NCBI RefSeq assembly: GCF_000196175.1
Contig: NC_005363.1
Coordinates: 3,348,001-3,412,000 of the forward strand
DNA from: Bdellovibrio bacteriovorus HD100
GTDB taxonomy: Bacteria; Bdellovibrionota; Bdellovibrionia; Bdellovibrionales; Bdellovibrionaceae
DNA length: 64,000 bases
Direction: 5' to 3'
Below, one piece after another: positions 26,600-35,467 of this stretch. Each line of letters begins with the position of its first letter. Position 1 is the stretch's first letter. The notes beneath the pieces were generated by a model. That model worked only from the letters and a program-made list of their open reading frames with translations. It did not search any database and was not told the DNA's origin. The position numbers and the translations under genes were made by a program.

Positions 26600-27361
26600 A
26601 TGGGACGGAACGACCAAAAGAAGAACACTTTCCTGATTATCAGCGGGGATAAAACCCGGATCCATAAATGCACTGACACCCTCAATCGAAACTTTGAAAA
26701 CTGCTCTGTGTTTCATGGCTCTGAGTGGTTTGAAGCCAAGTACAAGCTGGACAACGTTCATCCCAAAGCGGTGCTGGTGGATGAGTATCTGCCCAAGGGC
26801 TCAGGCTTTGACATCGTCGCCAAAATTCTGAAAGAAAAAAACAACGACGACATTGCGATCATCATCATGTCCTATGTCGCCGACCACGACATCTTCAAAC
26901 ACGAAGTCGCTTCCGGGCGCATTCAGTTTCTGACTGAACCCGACCGCGAAAAAGCCCTGGTCGACTGTGTTTCAAAAATCATTTCCCCGAAAGTCGACAG
27001 CAACCAAGCCCAGTACGAGCTCAAACAACTGCAACCGGGCGACGTGCTGTTTAAAGAGGGCGACATGACCGAGGTCGCCTACATCGTGAAAAAAGGCAGT
27101 CTGCGCGCCTATTCCGAGGGCCCGGACGGAGAAAAGATCATGTTCGGAGAAATTCTGCCCGGCGAATTCGTGGGCGAGATGGGGCACTTCAATCACGAAC
27201 CCCGATCGGCCACGGTGGAAGCCATCACGGAAGTGGAACTGATCGCGATTCCGAATGGCTCGTTGGACAATGTCATCTTTGCGCGCCCCTCGTGGGCAAA
27301 AGCTCTGGTCAAGACCCTGTCACTGCGGCTGAAGAAAGCCAACAAGGCCCTGACCGGCTGA
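26600..27361 (+). CDS. Receiver-like domain fused to a cyclic-nucleotide-binding domain
   Basis: A 253-residue cytoplasmic protein. Residues 8-125 look like a response-regulator receiver, with D61 at the phospho-acceptor position (AVLVDEYLPKGSGF), but the N-terminal acidic pair is reduced to D17. Residues 135-250 are a CRP/PKA-type cNMP-binding domain: LQPGDVLFKEGD, the phosphate-binding cassette VGEMGHFNHEPRSATVEA with the cassette Arg, then a C-terminal helix. No helix-turn-helix follows, so it is not a transcription factor of the CRP kind. It may couple phosphorylation to a cyclic nucleotide. GGAAGG upstream supports the ATG at 26600. Confidence 0.85.
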   Translation: MGRNDQKKNTFLIISGDKTRIHKCTDTLNRNFENCSVFHGSEWFEAKYKLDNVHPKAVLVDEYLPKGSGFDIVAKILKEKNNDDIAIIIMSYVADHDIFKHEVASGRIQFLTEPDREKALVDCVSKIISPKVDSNQAQYELKQLQPGDVLFKEGDMTEVAYIVKKGSLRAYSEGPDGEKIMFGEILPGEFVGEMGHFNHEPRSATVEAITEVELIAIPNGSLDNVIFARPSWAKALVKTLSLRLKKANKALTG

Positions 27362-27365
27362 CAAA

Positions 27366-29471
27366 CTACTTCAGCTTTTCCCAAAGATAGGTGTACTCGA
27401 GAGCGTTCCACAGGATCGCTTGTTCGATGTTCGCGCTGCCTGCGTGGCCGCCTTCCATGTTTTCATAATAGTAAACCGGATGCCCCTGTTCTTTCATACG
27501 TGCCACCATCTTGCGTGCGTGGCCCGGGTGAACGCGGTCGTCCTTGGTGCTGGTCATGATAAACACTTCCGGGTACTTTGCCTCTTTGCTCAGGCGCTGA
27601 TACGGCGAGTATTTCAGAATGGCTTCACGCATCTTTGGATCATCCGGATCGCCGTATTCGGCCATCCAGCTGGCGCCTGCCAGCAGCTTGTGATAGCGAA
27701 GCATGTCCAGCAAAGGCACACCCACAATCACCGCATTGTACAGATCCGGACGCTGCGTGAAGGTCGCCCCCGTCAGCAGACCCCCGTTGGATCGGCCCGA
27801 AATACCCAGATGCTGTGGCGACGTGAAACCGCGTTTGATCAGGTCTTCTGAAATCGCGATGTTGTCTTCGTAAACCTTGTAGCGGTTTTCTTTCAGCACG
27901 GATTGATGCCATGCCGGACCAAACTCACCCCCGCCGCGCAGGTTGGAAATCACATAGACCCCACCCTGTTCCAGCCACACTTTACCGACCGTGCCCAGAT
28001 AACTGGGCTGCATCGGCGACTGGAATCCGCCATACCCGTAAAGCAGCGTCGGATTTTTGCCATCCATCTTGATGTCCGCCTTGGAAGTCACAAAGTACGG
28101 GATCTTCGTTCCATCTTTGCTGATGGCCTCAAAACGCTGGGTCTTCATGCCCTGGTTGTTGAAACGATCCGGAGATTTCTTCAAAAGCTTGAGCATGTTT
28201 TTGCTATCACTCGCATCACCCAGGTAGGTCGATACCGGAGTGAAGAAATCCATGTACTGAGCCAGATACAGATCACTTTCCTCTTCCGTGGAGGTGACAT
28301 AGGCCATGCCGTTTTCACCCAATGGCACGGATTCGGTTTTGAAGGTGTCCTCATTGGTGAAGGTCACTTTTTCGATTTTGGAAAGCACGTTGTCTGTTAC
28401 ATGCAGCATGATGTGGTTTTTGGTTGGATTCATGCCTTGAATGAATCTTTTGTCGGTCGGGACAAAGATCGCCTTCAGGGACGCTTGAGCCTTTTCGCCT
28501 TCGAAGATTTTATCGAATGGCATGAACACGATGCTGCCCGTTTTAAGATTTCCCAGATCAGACTTCAGCTCAAAGAACAGTTTGTTTTTGAAAACACCCC
28601 AGAACTCGGAATCCGTCGGCATCGGCAGACGCGTCTTCACACCCTTGTCATCTTCGTACCAGTTTTCGCTGGAATAGAAGCCAGTGCGGATGGAATGGAA
28701 GACATGTTTGTTGTCGCCGTCCAACTGCACATAGCTGTACACGGACATGTCTGTAGGTTCGCCTTCCATCACCAGCTTGGCCTCGCTGACTGGTGTGCCC
28801 CGCTTCCAGATTTTGGTGATACGCGGGTAACCTGAGTCCGTCATACTGCCCGGACCGAAATCCGTTCCCACATAAACGGTGTTATCGTCCTTCCATTGAA
28901 CATTGCTTTTTGCCTCAGGCAATACAAAGCCGTTCGTCACAAACTGGCGGGTTTTCATATTGAATTCACGCACCACAGTGGCGTCCTTGCCCCCGCGGGA
29001 CAAATAGACCAAAGCTTTTTCGTGAGCCGGTGGCAAAGTCATTGCCCCCTTCCACACCCAGTTTTCATTTTCTTTTTTGGCCAAAGCATCAATATCCAGG
29101 ATCACGTCCCAGTGCGGGTGTGAGGTCATATAGTTCTGCAGGGTGGTTTTTCTCCACAAGCCGCGCACGTGCTTTCCGTCCTGCCAGAAATTATAAAGCT
29201 CGCCATTCTTCAGATGCACAGCCGGCACGCGGTCTTCCGCCAGCATGATCTTTCTTAAGTCATGCTCGATGGTTTTAAAGCGTGGATTTTGTTGAAAGTG
29301 CTCTAGTGTGCGTTTGTTTTCCGCCTTGGCAAACTCCAGGGCTTTTTCGCCTTCCACTTCTTCCAGCCACAAATACGGATCGTGCATGAGGGACTCCTTC
29401 TTGAATTGATTCGTTGTCGTACAAGCCACCAGCAGCAGGGGGCCCAGGATCAAACTTTTGCGGAAATTCAT
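27366..29471 (-). CDS. Prolyl oligopeptidase family (S9) serine peptidase, lipoprotein
   Basis: A 701-residue peptidase with a lipoprotein signal ending LLLVACT (cysteine 17). The first 400 residues after the signal form the seven-bladed propeller that restricts entry to peptides; the C-terminal third is the alpha/beta hydrolase with serine near 561 (GISGRSNGGLL), aspartate near 644 (TKDDRVHPGHA) and histidine near 675 (EGGHAGS). The extended YGYGGFQSPM and NLRGGGEFG blocks are typical of S9A. It should degrade short proline-containing peptides in the periplasm or at the surface, fitting a bacterium that feeds on protein. Convergent with the cNMP gene, four bases apart. Confidence 0.93.
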   Translation of the reverse strand: MNFRKSLILGPLLLVACTTTNQFKKESLMHDPYLWLEEVEGEKALEFAKAENKRTLEHFQQNPRFKTIEHDLRKIMLAEDRVPAVHLKNGELYNFWQDGKHVRGLWRKTTLQNYMTSHPHWDVILDIDALAKKENENWVWKGAMTLPPAHEKALVYLSRGGKDATVVREFNMKTRQFVTNGFVLPEAKSNVQWKDDNTVYVGTDFGPGSMTDSGYPRITKIWKRGTPVSEAKLVMEGEPTDMSVYSYVQLDGDNKHVFHSIRTGFYSSENWYEDDKGVKTRLPMPTDSEFWGVFKNKLFFELKSDLGNLKTGSIVFMPFDKIFEGEKAQASLKAIFVPTDKRFIQGMNPTKNHIMLHVTDNVLSKIEKVTFTNEDTFKTESVPLGENGMAYVTSTEEESDLYLAQYMDFFTPVSTYLGDASDSKNMLKLLKKSPDRFNNQGMKTQRFEAISKDGTKIPYFVTSKADIKMDGKNPTLLYGYGGFQSPMQPSYLGTVGKVWLEQGGVYVISNLRGGGEFGPAWHQSVLKENRYKVYEDNIAISEDLIKRGFTSPQHLGISGRSNGGLLTGATFTQRPDLYNAVIVGVPLLDMLRYHKLLAGASWMAEYGDPDDPKMREAILKYSPYQRLSKEAKYPEVFIMTSTKDDRVHPGHARKMVARMKEQGHPVYYYENMEGGHAGSANIEQAILWNALEYTYLWEKLK

Positions 29472-29536
29472 TGATGTCTCCTGACGGATTTCAGGGACTT
29501 ATTCTAACCGGACGGCGGAATGAAGCAAGAAGGACA

Positions 29537-29567
29537 ATAAAAAAAGCCCGAAGTTTCCTTCGGGCTT
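29537..29567 (-). terminator. Terminator of the cheA-cheR-cheB operon
   Basis: AAGCCCGAAG (29544-29553) pairs perfectly with CTTCGGGCTT (29558-29567) around a 4-base loop. Read on the minus strand it is followed by TTTTTTTATTG, so it ends transcription after cheB. Confidence 0.85.
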
Positions 29568-29597
29568 GGGTAAAACACTTTTTTAAAATTTGCTGGA

Positions 29598-30662
29598 CTA
29601 AGCGGCGTTACGCGTCTGCAGCTGTTTCAGCAGATCCCCTGCGATGCGATCCAGCGGCAGAACTTTGTCTGCGGCCCCCAGCGCCACCGCTGCGGCTGGC
29701 ATGCCGTACACCACGCAGGTTTCTTCATTCTGAGCCACTGTATAGGCACCGGCATTTTTCATTTCTAAAAGCCCTTCAGCGCCGTCCTTACCCATACCGG
29801 TCAGAACAACACCCATGGCATTCTTACCCACGTATTTAGCCACAGACTTCATCAGATAATCCGCCGCGGGACGAACACTGTGCAGGGCCGGGCCCTGATG
29901 CAGCTTTACGTAATAGAAGGCACCACTGCGCGTGATTTCCATGTGATAGTTGCCTGGGGCAATCAACACACGCCCTGGCACAACCTGATCGCCTTCCTGC
30001 GCCTCTTTTACCTCAAACGGGAACATCTTATCCAGATTTTCAGCAAAGGACTTGGTGAAACCCGGTGGCATATGCTGCACCACCAAAGTTCCCGGAATAT
30101 CCGCCGGCATGCCGCTCAGAAAGACTTTCAGGGCTTCAGTACCACCCGTAGAAGAAGCCACCGCCAGCAACTGGTGCGTGGTTCTTGCCAAAGAGGTGCT
30201 GGCCACCTTCTGCACGGGAGCACCCGGATTGGGCACCACTGCTTTGATCGGATTGATGCGGGCTTTCGCCACGGCTTTTACTTTCTCAATGATCGCCGCC
30301 GACAGTGTTTCCAGGGACTGGGACACGTCGATGGACGGCTTTTCCATGATTTCAATCGCACCGGCTTCCAGAGCACGCAGGTAGGTCTCAGAGCCGGTCT
30401 TCGCCAAACTTGAGAAAATGATCGTGCGGGTCGGGAAATGCTGCATGACTTTTTCCAGGAAGCTGATGCCATCCATGCGCGGCATCTCCACATCCAAAGT
30501 CATTACATCGGGCTTAAGTGCCACCAGCTTGTCGCGGGCGATGTAAGGATCTGAAGCGGTGCCCACCACTTCAATGTCGGCGCAGGAGGAAAAGATTTTC
30601 TCCAGCAGCTTTCTAATCACCGCAGAGTCATCAACAATAAGGACACGAATCTTTTGTGCCAT
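29598..30662 (-). CDS. cheB: Chemotaxis protein-glutamate methylesterase CheB
   Basis: Removes methyl groups from chemoreceptors as part of adaptation. The 354-residue protein has a receiver domain with D11-D12, phospho-acceptor D57 (MTLDVEMPRMDG) and K108 (EKPS), a linker of about 25 residues, and a methylesterase domain with S171 (ASSTGGTEAL), H197 (VQHMPPGFT) and D293 (GMGKDGAEG). All catalytic residues are present. It is last in the cheA-cheR-cheB operon, 15 bases after cheR. Confidence 0.97.
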   Translation of the reverse strand: MAQKIRVLIVDDSAVIRKLLEKIFSSCADIEVVGTASDPYIARDKLVALKPDVMTLDVEMPRMDGISFLEKVMQHFPTRTIIFSSLAKTGSETYLRALEAGAIEIMEKPSIDVSQSLETLSAAIIEKVKAVAKARINPIKAVVPNPGAPVQKVASTSLARTTHQLLAVASSTGGTEALKVFLSGMPADIPGTLVVQHMPPGFTKSFAENLDKMFPFEVKEAQEGDQVVPGRVLIAPGNYHMEITRSGAFYYVKLHQGPALHSVRPAADYLMKSVAKYVGKNAMGVVLTGMGKDGAEGLLEMKNAGAYTVAQNEETCVVYGMPAAAVALGAADKVLPLDRIAGDLLKQLQTRNAA

Positions 30663-30677
30663 TAGGGCCTTCTTTAA

Positions 30678-31547
30678 TTAAAGTTTTTGATAAACTGCGC
30701 GAGACATCGGCTTCAAACCTGGATGTTTCACGTTGCCTGATTCGGAGTGCCCCAGAACCAGATAGCCACCCGGCGCCAAACAGGACACCAGATTGTCGAT
30801 CACACGTTTTGTTGTCGGCTCATCAAAATAAATCAGCACGTTACGGCAGAAGATCACATGGAACTTGTGCTGGAACTCGTACTTGGGATTCATCAGATTG
30901 AATGGTGCAAAACGGATCATGTTATGAATCTGATCCTTGGCTCTCCAGTACTCGTCGCCGTCAGCTTTGATTTTCTCAAAGTACTTCGTACGCTGCACAG
31001 GCGGCAGCCCCTGCATCTCGCGTTCCTCATAAGTCCCGGTAGAGGCCTTTTTCAGAACCTGCAGGTCAATATCCGTCGCCAGCAAACGAGGTTTGGCTGA
31101 TGGCATTTCAGGCTGTGCTTCACACGCCGTCATCGCGATCGTGTATGGCTCCTGACCCGTACTGGCCGCCGCACACCACATGCGCAGATCCGCGCCAAAC
31201 TTGCGGTGCAACTCCGGCAGAACGGACTTCAGGAAGTCGAAGTGATTCGACTCACGATAAAAAGACGTCATGTTCGTGGTCAGGGCCGAAATAAATTCAG
31301 ACACCATTTCGTTGCCACCGGATTCAAGCTTGGACCAGTATTCTTCATAGGTCTTCAGGGAATGACGACGCAACAGTTTTACAATTCTATTGCGGATCAG
31401 GGCATGATTCTTTGGTGTCAGTGGCAGATCCACCCCGGCCAGGTCATACATGCGCTCAGCAAACTTCATGAACATTTTGTCCGTAAGTTTGATGTCTTCA
31501 AAGTCATATAGAGCGCCTGTGGCCTCGTTCTTCTTTACAGCGGTCAT
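30678..31547 (-). CDS. cheR: Chemotaxis protein methyltransferase CheR
   Basis: Methylates glutamates on chemoreceptors using S-adenosylmethionine. The 289-residue protein has the small all-helical N-terminal domain (about 20-90), the motif WCAAASTGQEPYTIAM for cofactor binding and the segment FHVIFCRNVLIYFD typical of CheR. Its N-terminal extension is ordinary and no TPR tail is present. The start overlaps the cheA stop by four bases. Confidence 0.96.
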   Translation of the reverse strand: MTAVKKNEATGALYDFEDIKLTDKMFMKFAERMYDLAGVDLPLTPKNHALIRNRIVKLLRRHSLKTYEEYWSKLESGGNEMVSEFISALTTNMTSFYRESNHFDFLKSVLPELHRKFGADLRMWCAAASTGQEPYTIAMTACEAQPEMPSAKPRLLATDIDLQVLKKASTGTYEEREMQGLPPVQRTKYFEKIKADGDEYWRAKDQIHNMIRFAPFNLMNPKYEFQHKFHVIFCRNVLIYFDEPTTKRVIDNLVSCLAPGGYLVLGHSESGNVKHPGLKPMSRAVYQKL

Positions 31548-33595
31548 GCGGCCATTCCTCTTCCATTAGCAACGTTATTTACCAAAGCACCTGGCTCCAA
31601 AATCAAAACCGTACGGCCATCACCCAGGATCGCGGCACCCGCCACTTCCGGGATGTCCTGACCGGTGGTGATTGGTTTTACAACCACCTGCGCCTGCCCC
31701 AGGACGTCGTCCACCGGGAAAGCCATCTGACCAGTCATGGATTCAATGATCACCAGCATGGTTTCCTCACGGCGGGCACTCAAAGAGTTTTCACGGCGTT
31801 GAGCCAACTGCTGGTCTTTTTTGTTCAGACTCCAATTGATAGACCCCAGAGTTTTAGAAACATCAATCACCGGCAACAAGTGACCACGGATGCTGGCCAC
31901 TTTCCCTGCGCCGGAGATGTTCGTGTAGTCCTTTGGAAGGACACGCACGATCTCGCGGATCGAATGAATCGGCAAAATGTAACGAGCGCCATCCAAAGCC
32001 ACAATGATACCGTCAGTGATTGCAGTACTCAGAGGAATTGTCAGACGGAACGTCGTTCCCTGACCGGCCTTGGAGTAAATATTGATCTTACCGTTGATTT
32101 TATCCAGATTGGATTTCACCACATCCAGCCCCACACCACGACCGGACAGATCCGAAATCTTATCCGCAGTCGAGAAGCCCGGATAGAAGATGTATTGGAA
32201 CACCTGTTCATCAGGGATGGACGCCGGGTCCACACCTGCAGGCACAAAGCCTTTTTCAATGGCTTTACCCAGAACCTTGTCACGGTTGATACCACCACCG
32301 TCATCTGAAATATCGATGATAACGTTACCGCCGGATTGTTTCGCCGACACGGTGACTTTGGCCGTTGCGGGTTTACCGCGCTCTTGACGAAGTTCTTTCT
32401 TTTCCACCCCGTGGTCCATCGAGTTACGAACCAAGTGAACCAAAGGGTCCCCCAGAAGCTCGAACACCGTTCTTTCAACCTCGGTTTCTTCACCGATCAG
32501 TTGCAGGTCCACTGGTTTATCCAAAGTCAAAGACACGTCACGCACAATACGCTGAATCTTGATGAACATGGATTTCAGCGGGGTCATGCGGATGCTCAAA
32601 GTTTTTTCATACAATTCACGAACAGCCTTGTCGAGCTGATCAACAATGGCTTCCAGGCGCAGATTCACACCGCTGCGAACTGTTTCGTCATGCACCAGCT
32701 GATTTTTCAATACAACCAGCTCACCCACGGCATCCAGAACCGAATCCACACGACCGGTGTCAACTTTGATGGCGCTGGTCGCATTCTTGGCATTCTTGTT
32801 ATTGCCACCACCACTTCCAGATGCGGCTGCCGCCGCTGCTGGTTTGGCTGCCGCAGCTGGAGCTGCTTTTGCAGCTGGTGCCGAAGCTTCAACCGGTGTT
32901 TCCACCACCTTCAGAACCGGAGCCGTTTTTACTGCCTCTGCTTCCGCCACCGGGGCCGCTTCTGCAATGGCCGTTTTAAGTGCAGCCTCTGCTGCCTCTT
33001 TGGCATGGAATTCAGCCTGATCTTCAGGAGACATTTGAGCCAGCAGTTCAGCCAGCAGATCATGATTAATCAAGTCGTCTTCAGCTCCCGCAGAAGCTTC
33101 CGCCGCAGGTGCCTGGGCAAAGAAGTCATCCGGAGCTTCCACTTTGGGTTCATCTGCGGATGGCGCCGGAGCATGAGCATGCTTGGAGGCTTTCCCGGAA
33201 AGCTGCTCCGTGATCGCAATCAGTTCCGCGGTCAACGCGGATGGATCCCAAGGACCACCCTGTTGCTGCTGAAGGGCCGCCACGCGGTTCTTCAATTCGT
33301 CACCAGATTGCAACAACAAAGATATCACCGTGGAATTCACCAGTTCGGGACGTGATCGCAGAAGATCCAAAAGGTCTTCCATCACATGGGCAAATTTACA
33401 CAAGTCTGCAAGACCGACAGCCGCAGCTCCCCCCTTAACAGAGTGGGCCACCCGAAAAATATCCGTAAGGTCTTTGGCTGGGTCTTCACTGTTTTCCAGC
33501 CTCATCATGTATTCCTCGTACTGCTCCAGCATAAATGCGGACTCATTCAGGAAATCCATTTGTAGTTCTTCAAAGAAAGAATTGTCACCGCTCAT
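31544..33595 (-). CDS. cheA: Chemotaxis sensor kinase CheA
   Basis: Central chemotaxis kinase, 683 residues. P1 (1-110) has phospho-acceptor H51 in FRVAHSVKGGAAAVGL. Residues about 140-275 are an acidic, then Ala/Pro/Val-rich low-complexity linker where many CheAs have a folded P2 docking domain, so P2 seems absent or minimal. P3 dimerisation (about 275-340), P4 ATPase (HLVRNSMDHGVE, DISDDGGGIN, SGRGVGLDVVK) and P5 CheW-like (about 545-675) follow. First gene of cheA-cheR-cheB, divergent from cheW across 266 bases. No cheY, cheD or receptor gene is nearby, so the phospho-target is elsewhere. Confidence 0.96.
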   Translation of the reverse strand: MSGDNSFFEELQMDFLNESAFMLEQYEEYMMRLENSEDPAKDLTDIFRVAHSVKGGAAAVGLADLCKFAHVMEDLLDLLRSRPELVNSTVISLLLQSGDELKNRVAALQQQQGGPWDPSALTAELIAITEQLSGKASKHAHAPAPSADEPKVEAPDDFFAQAPAAEASAGAEDDLINHDLLAELLAQMSPEDQAEFHAKEAAEAALKTAIAEAAPVAEAEAVKTAPVLKVVETPVEASAPAAKAAPAAAAKPAAAAAASGSGGGNNKNAKNATSAIKVDTGRVDSVLDAVGELVVLKNQLVHDETVRSGVNLRLEAIVDQLDKAVRELYEKTLSIRMTPLKSMFIKIQRIVRDVSLTLDKPVDLQLIGEETEVERTVFELLGDPLVHLVRNSMDHGVEKKELRQERGKPATAKVTVSAKQSGGNVIIDISDDGGGINRDKVLGKAIEKGFVPAGVDPASIPDEQVFQYIFYPGFSTADKISDLSGRGVGLDVVKSNLDKINGKINIYSKAGQGTTFRLTIPLSTAITDGIIVALDGARYILPIHSIREIVRVLPKDYTNISGAGKVASIRGHLLPVIDVSKTLGSINWSLNKKDQQLAQRRENSLSARREETMLVIIESMTGQMAFPVDDVLGQAQVVVKPITTGQDIPEVAGAAILGDGRTVLILEPGALVNNVANGRGMAA

Positions 33596-33861
33596 GTGCG
33601 CTCCATACAGATTAGAAAATCACATGAACATATCGGTGATCGAACATCTGAGCTATTTAGACCCTTGGTCCAGAATGAGAATCAATCCACCCTCCGATGT
33701 AAAGAATTAATGAAAGGCCCGACCATTGTCCCGCAATGAGGCGCTAAATATCTGAGAATATTATTTTTTCATGCCAGCGAGAAATTCTCTTAAGTCACCT
33801 TGGTTTTTTCGCGAAGAGTCTGTTGTTAAGATTTTAATCACGACTTTGAAAGGCGTATACA

Positions 33862-34359
33862 ATGAGCGATGTATCTATGAAAGCAAAACCCGGTCAGTAC
33901 CTAACTTTCCAATTGATGGCAGAGCAGTATGGTGTGGCCATTGAAACAGTTCGCGAGATCAATCAGTTCGGCGAAATCACGCCGGTACCACGCACCCCTG
34001 ACTATGTGAAGGGTGTGATGAATCTGCGCGGTAAGATCATTCCGGTGGTCAACCTGCGTATTAAGTTCGGCATGTCTTCACAGGACACGACCCGCGACAC
34101 CTGTATCATTGTCATCGACACTGAAATCGGCCAAGTGGGCATGATTGTGGATTCCGTGAAAGAGGTTGTGGACCTGCAGGAAAACCAAATCGAGCCATCC
34201 CCGGTTCTGGGCAACGAACATGCGATGTCTTTCGTTCGTGGCATGGGTAAAGTCGACAACAAAGTCGTTATCCTTGTGGATATCGTGTCTGCGTTCAATC
34301 AGGACCAGATGGGTCAGATGGCGCAGTTCTCTCACCACGACGAAGCCAAAGCCGCTTAA
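33862..34359 (+). CDS. cheW: Chemotaxis coupling protein CheW
   Basis: A 165-residue scaffold that links chemoreceptors to CheA. YLTFQLMAEQYGVAIETVREI opens the SH3-like fold in two parts, and VKGVMNLRGKIIPVVNLRIKFG is the central family block. IVDSVKEVVDLQENQIEP closes it. Preceded by AAAGG and followed by a strong terminator; monocistronic and divergent from cheA. Pairing with the P5 domain of the neighbouring CheA is the obvious interaction. Confidence 0.96.
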   Translation: MSDVSMKAKPGQYLTFQLMAEQYGVAIETVREINQFGEITPVPRTPDYVKGVMNLRGKIIPVVNLRIKFGMSSQDTTRDTCIIVIDTEIGQVGMIVDSVKEVVDLQENQIEPSPVLGNEHAMSFVRGMGKVDNKVVILVDIVSAFNQDQMGQMAQFSHHDEAKAA

Positions 34360-34383
34360 GAGCTTTTTTAAAAGATTCCAATA

Positions 34384-34423
34384 CAAAACCCGCGGGCTCC
34401 AAGGCCTGCGGGTTTTGCTTTTT
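34384..34423 (+). terminator. Intrinsic terminator after cheW
   Basis: CAAAACCCGC (34384-34393) pairs perfectly with GCGGGTTTTG (34408-34417); CTTTTTAAA follows. Confidence 0.8.
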
Positions 34424-34599
34424 AAAGCCCCCAAAACCATTTAAAAACAGATACTTAGCCAGACCCCCACCCTCGTCCGCTCCGCCAGGTTCCATCTTGG
34501 ACTTGGGCAATTTCTTCACTTTCAGAAATCAAACAATAAAATCAAAGACTTTTCGCTCTAAACGAGATAGCAAGACGCCATTAAACAAAGGACAAAATC

Positions 34600-35004
34600 A
34601 TGAAATCTATCTTTTTTGTGACTGCGATGCTTTTCTCCAGCCTGTCTTTCGCCGGCCAGAGAGTTTTTGACTGCCAAGCTACCAAACTTTCCAAGAGCCC
34701 GGATGTTTCTGAAGATTTCAACATCCAAAAAAACCCAACTGTTCTTCTGATCGAAGACGCGAAGAACTGGTCTTTGAATGTTGGTGATTACTCTGTTTCC
34801 ACTCTGGACAAAAACGGTCCGGCATTGGCAAGAGAATCCAGCGCCGCTTCTGACACTGAAGTTCGTTATGATTTCTGGGTTGAAGCTTCTTACGAATTCG
34901 AACTGGTGATCAACGTTGTAGACCACACTGCCAAAGTTTACTGGTGGGGTCTGGGCGAACAAACCGAAATCGGCACCTTCCAGTGCGAAGTTTCCGTTAA
35001 ATAA
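34600..35004 (+). CDS. Small exported protein of unknown function
   Basis: A 134-residue protein with AAAGGA upstream and a signal peptide MKSIFFVTAMLFSSLSFA cleaved before GQRVFDCQ. Two cysteines (VFDCQAT and TFQCEVSVK) near the two ends of the mature chain probably pair. The pattern of short beta-strands suggests a small beta-sandwich or lipocalin-like fold. I recognise no family. Monocistronic, closed by a terminator. Confidence 0.6.
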   Translation: MKSIFFVTAMLFSSLSFAGQRVFDCQATKLSKSPDVSEDFNIQKNPTVLLIEDAKNWSLNVGDYSVSTLDKNGPALARESSAASDTEVRYDFWVEASYEFELVINVVDHTAKVYWWGLGEQTEIGTFQCEVSVK

Positions 35005-35056
35005 AAAGGTACCTGCTTACATTTGCATAAACGCTGCGTAAATCGGCGTTCATTAA

Positions 35057-35090
35057 AGGCCCTTGGGATTTCCCGGGGCTTTTTTATTTT
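35057..35090 (+). terminator. Intrinsic terminator after the 134-residue exported protein
   Basis: GCCCTTGGG pairs with CCCGGGGC (35059-35079, one bulge or wobble) and is followed by TTTTTTATTTT. The T run reaches into the 3' end of the convergent gene. Confidence 0.7.
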
Positions 35091-35467
35091 CTTTCGCTGA
35101 CGGGATTAAACTTCAGATATAGTCCCCAGGCTTCGATCATCGAGCCGTCTTTAAACAGGCAATAGTCAAACTCGCCACCCTTTTCTGATTTCGCGATGCG
35201 GTTTTCACCGCCGGCATCCAGGCAATATCTGGCGGCAGGATTTCCCGCCAGGGCTTGGGGCAGATTCGCCCGTGGGGCCTGCTTCTGAGCCGCACTCCAA
35301 GCCTCACAGGTCGGAGTCTTTCCCTTAAAACAATCCACTGACAGTTTCAGATTCTGGTATTCTTGGACCTTCAACGGCTTATACACTTTGCCATCATAAA
35401 TCTTCAGATCTGCAAAGGCTGCTGAAGCCACCAAAATCCAAACTGAAATCATCGCAAATATTTTCAT
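35084..35467 (-). CDS. Small exported protein with DUF333-like domain, partner of a papain-like protease
   Basis: A 127-residue protein with signal peptide ending ASAAFA. The C-terminal part (about 78-120) reads NPAARYCLDAGGENRI, then EKGGEFDYCLFKDGSMIEAW, the pattern of DUF333 (NPAxxYCxxxGG ... GxxxxCxFxDGSxCxxW), including both core cysteines. Two more cysteines lie at SVDCFKGKTPTCEAW. Its ATG shares one base with the stop of the protease gene (TAATG), so the two are translationally coupled. An inhibitor, chaperone or substrate-recognition role for the protease is an inference from this coupling only. Confidence 0.65.
   Translation of the reverse strand: MKIFAMISVWILVASAAFADLKIYDGKVYKPLKVQEYQNLKLSVDCFKGKTPTCEAWSAAQKQAPRANLPQALAGNPAARYCLDAGGENRIAKSEKGGEFDYCLFKDGSMIEAWGLYLKFNPVSERK

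Noticed and set aside
33701-33730. Possible flagellar sigma-28 promoter (TAAA, then CCCGACCA) upstream of cheW
   Set aside because: The -10 box matches the consensus poorly and the site is more than 130 bases from the gene.
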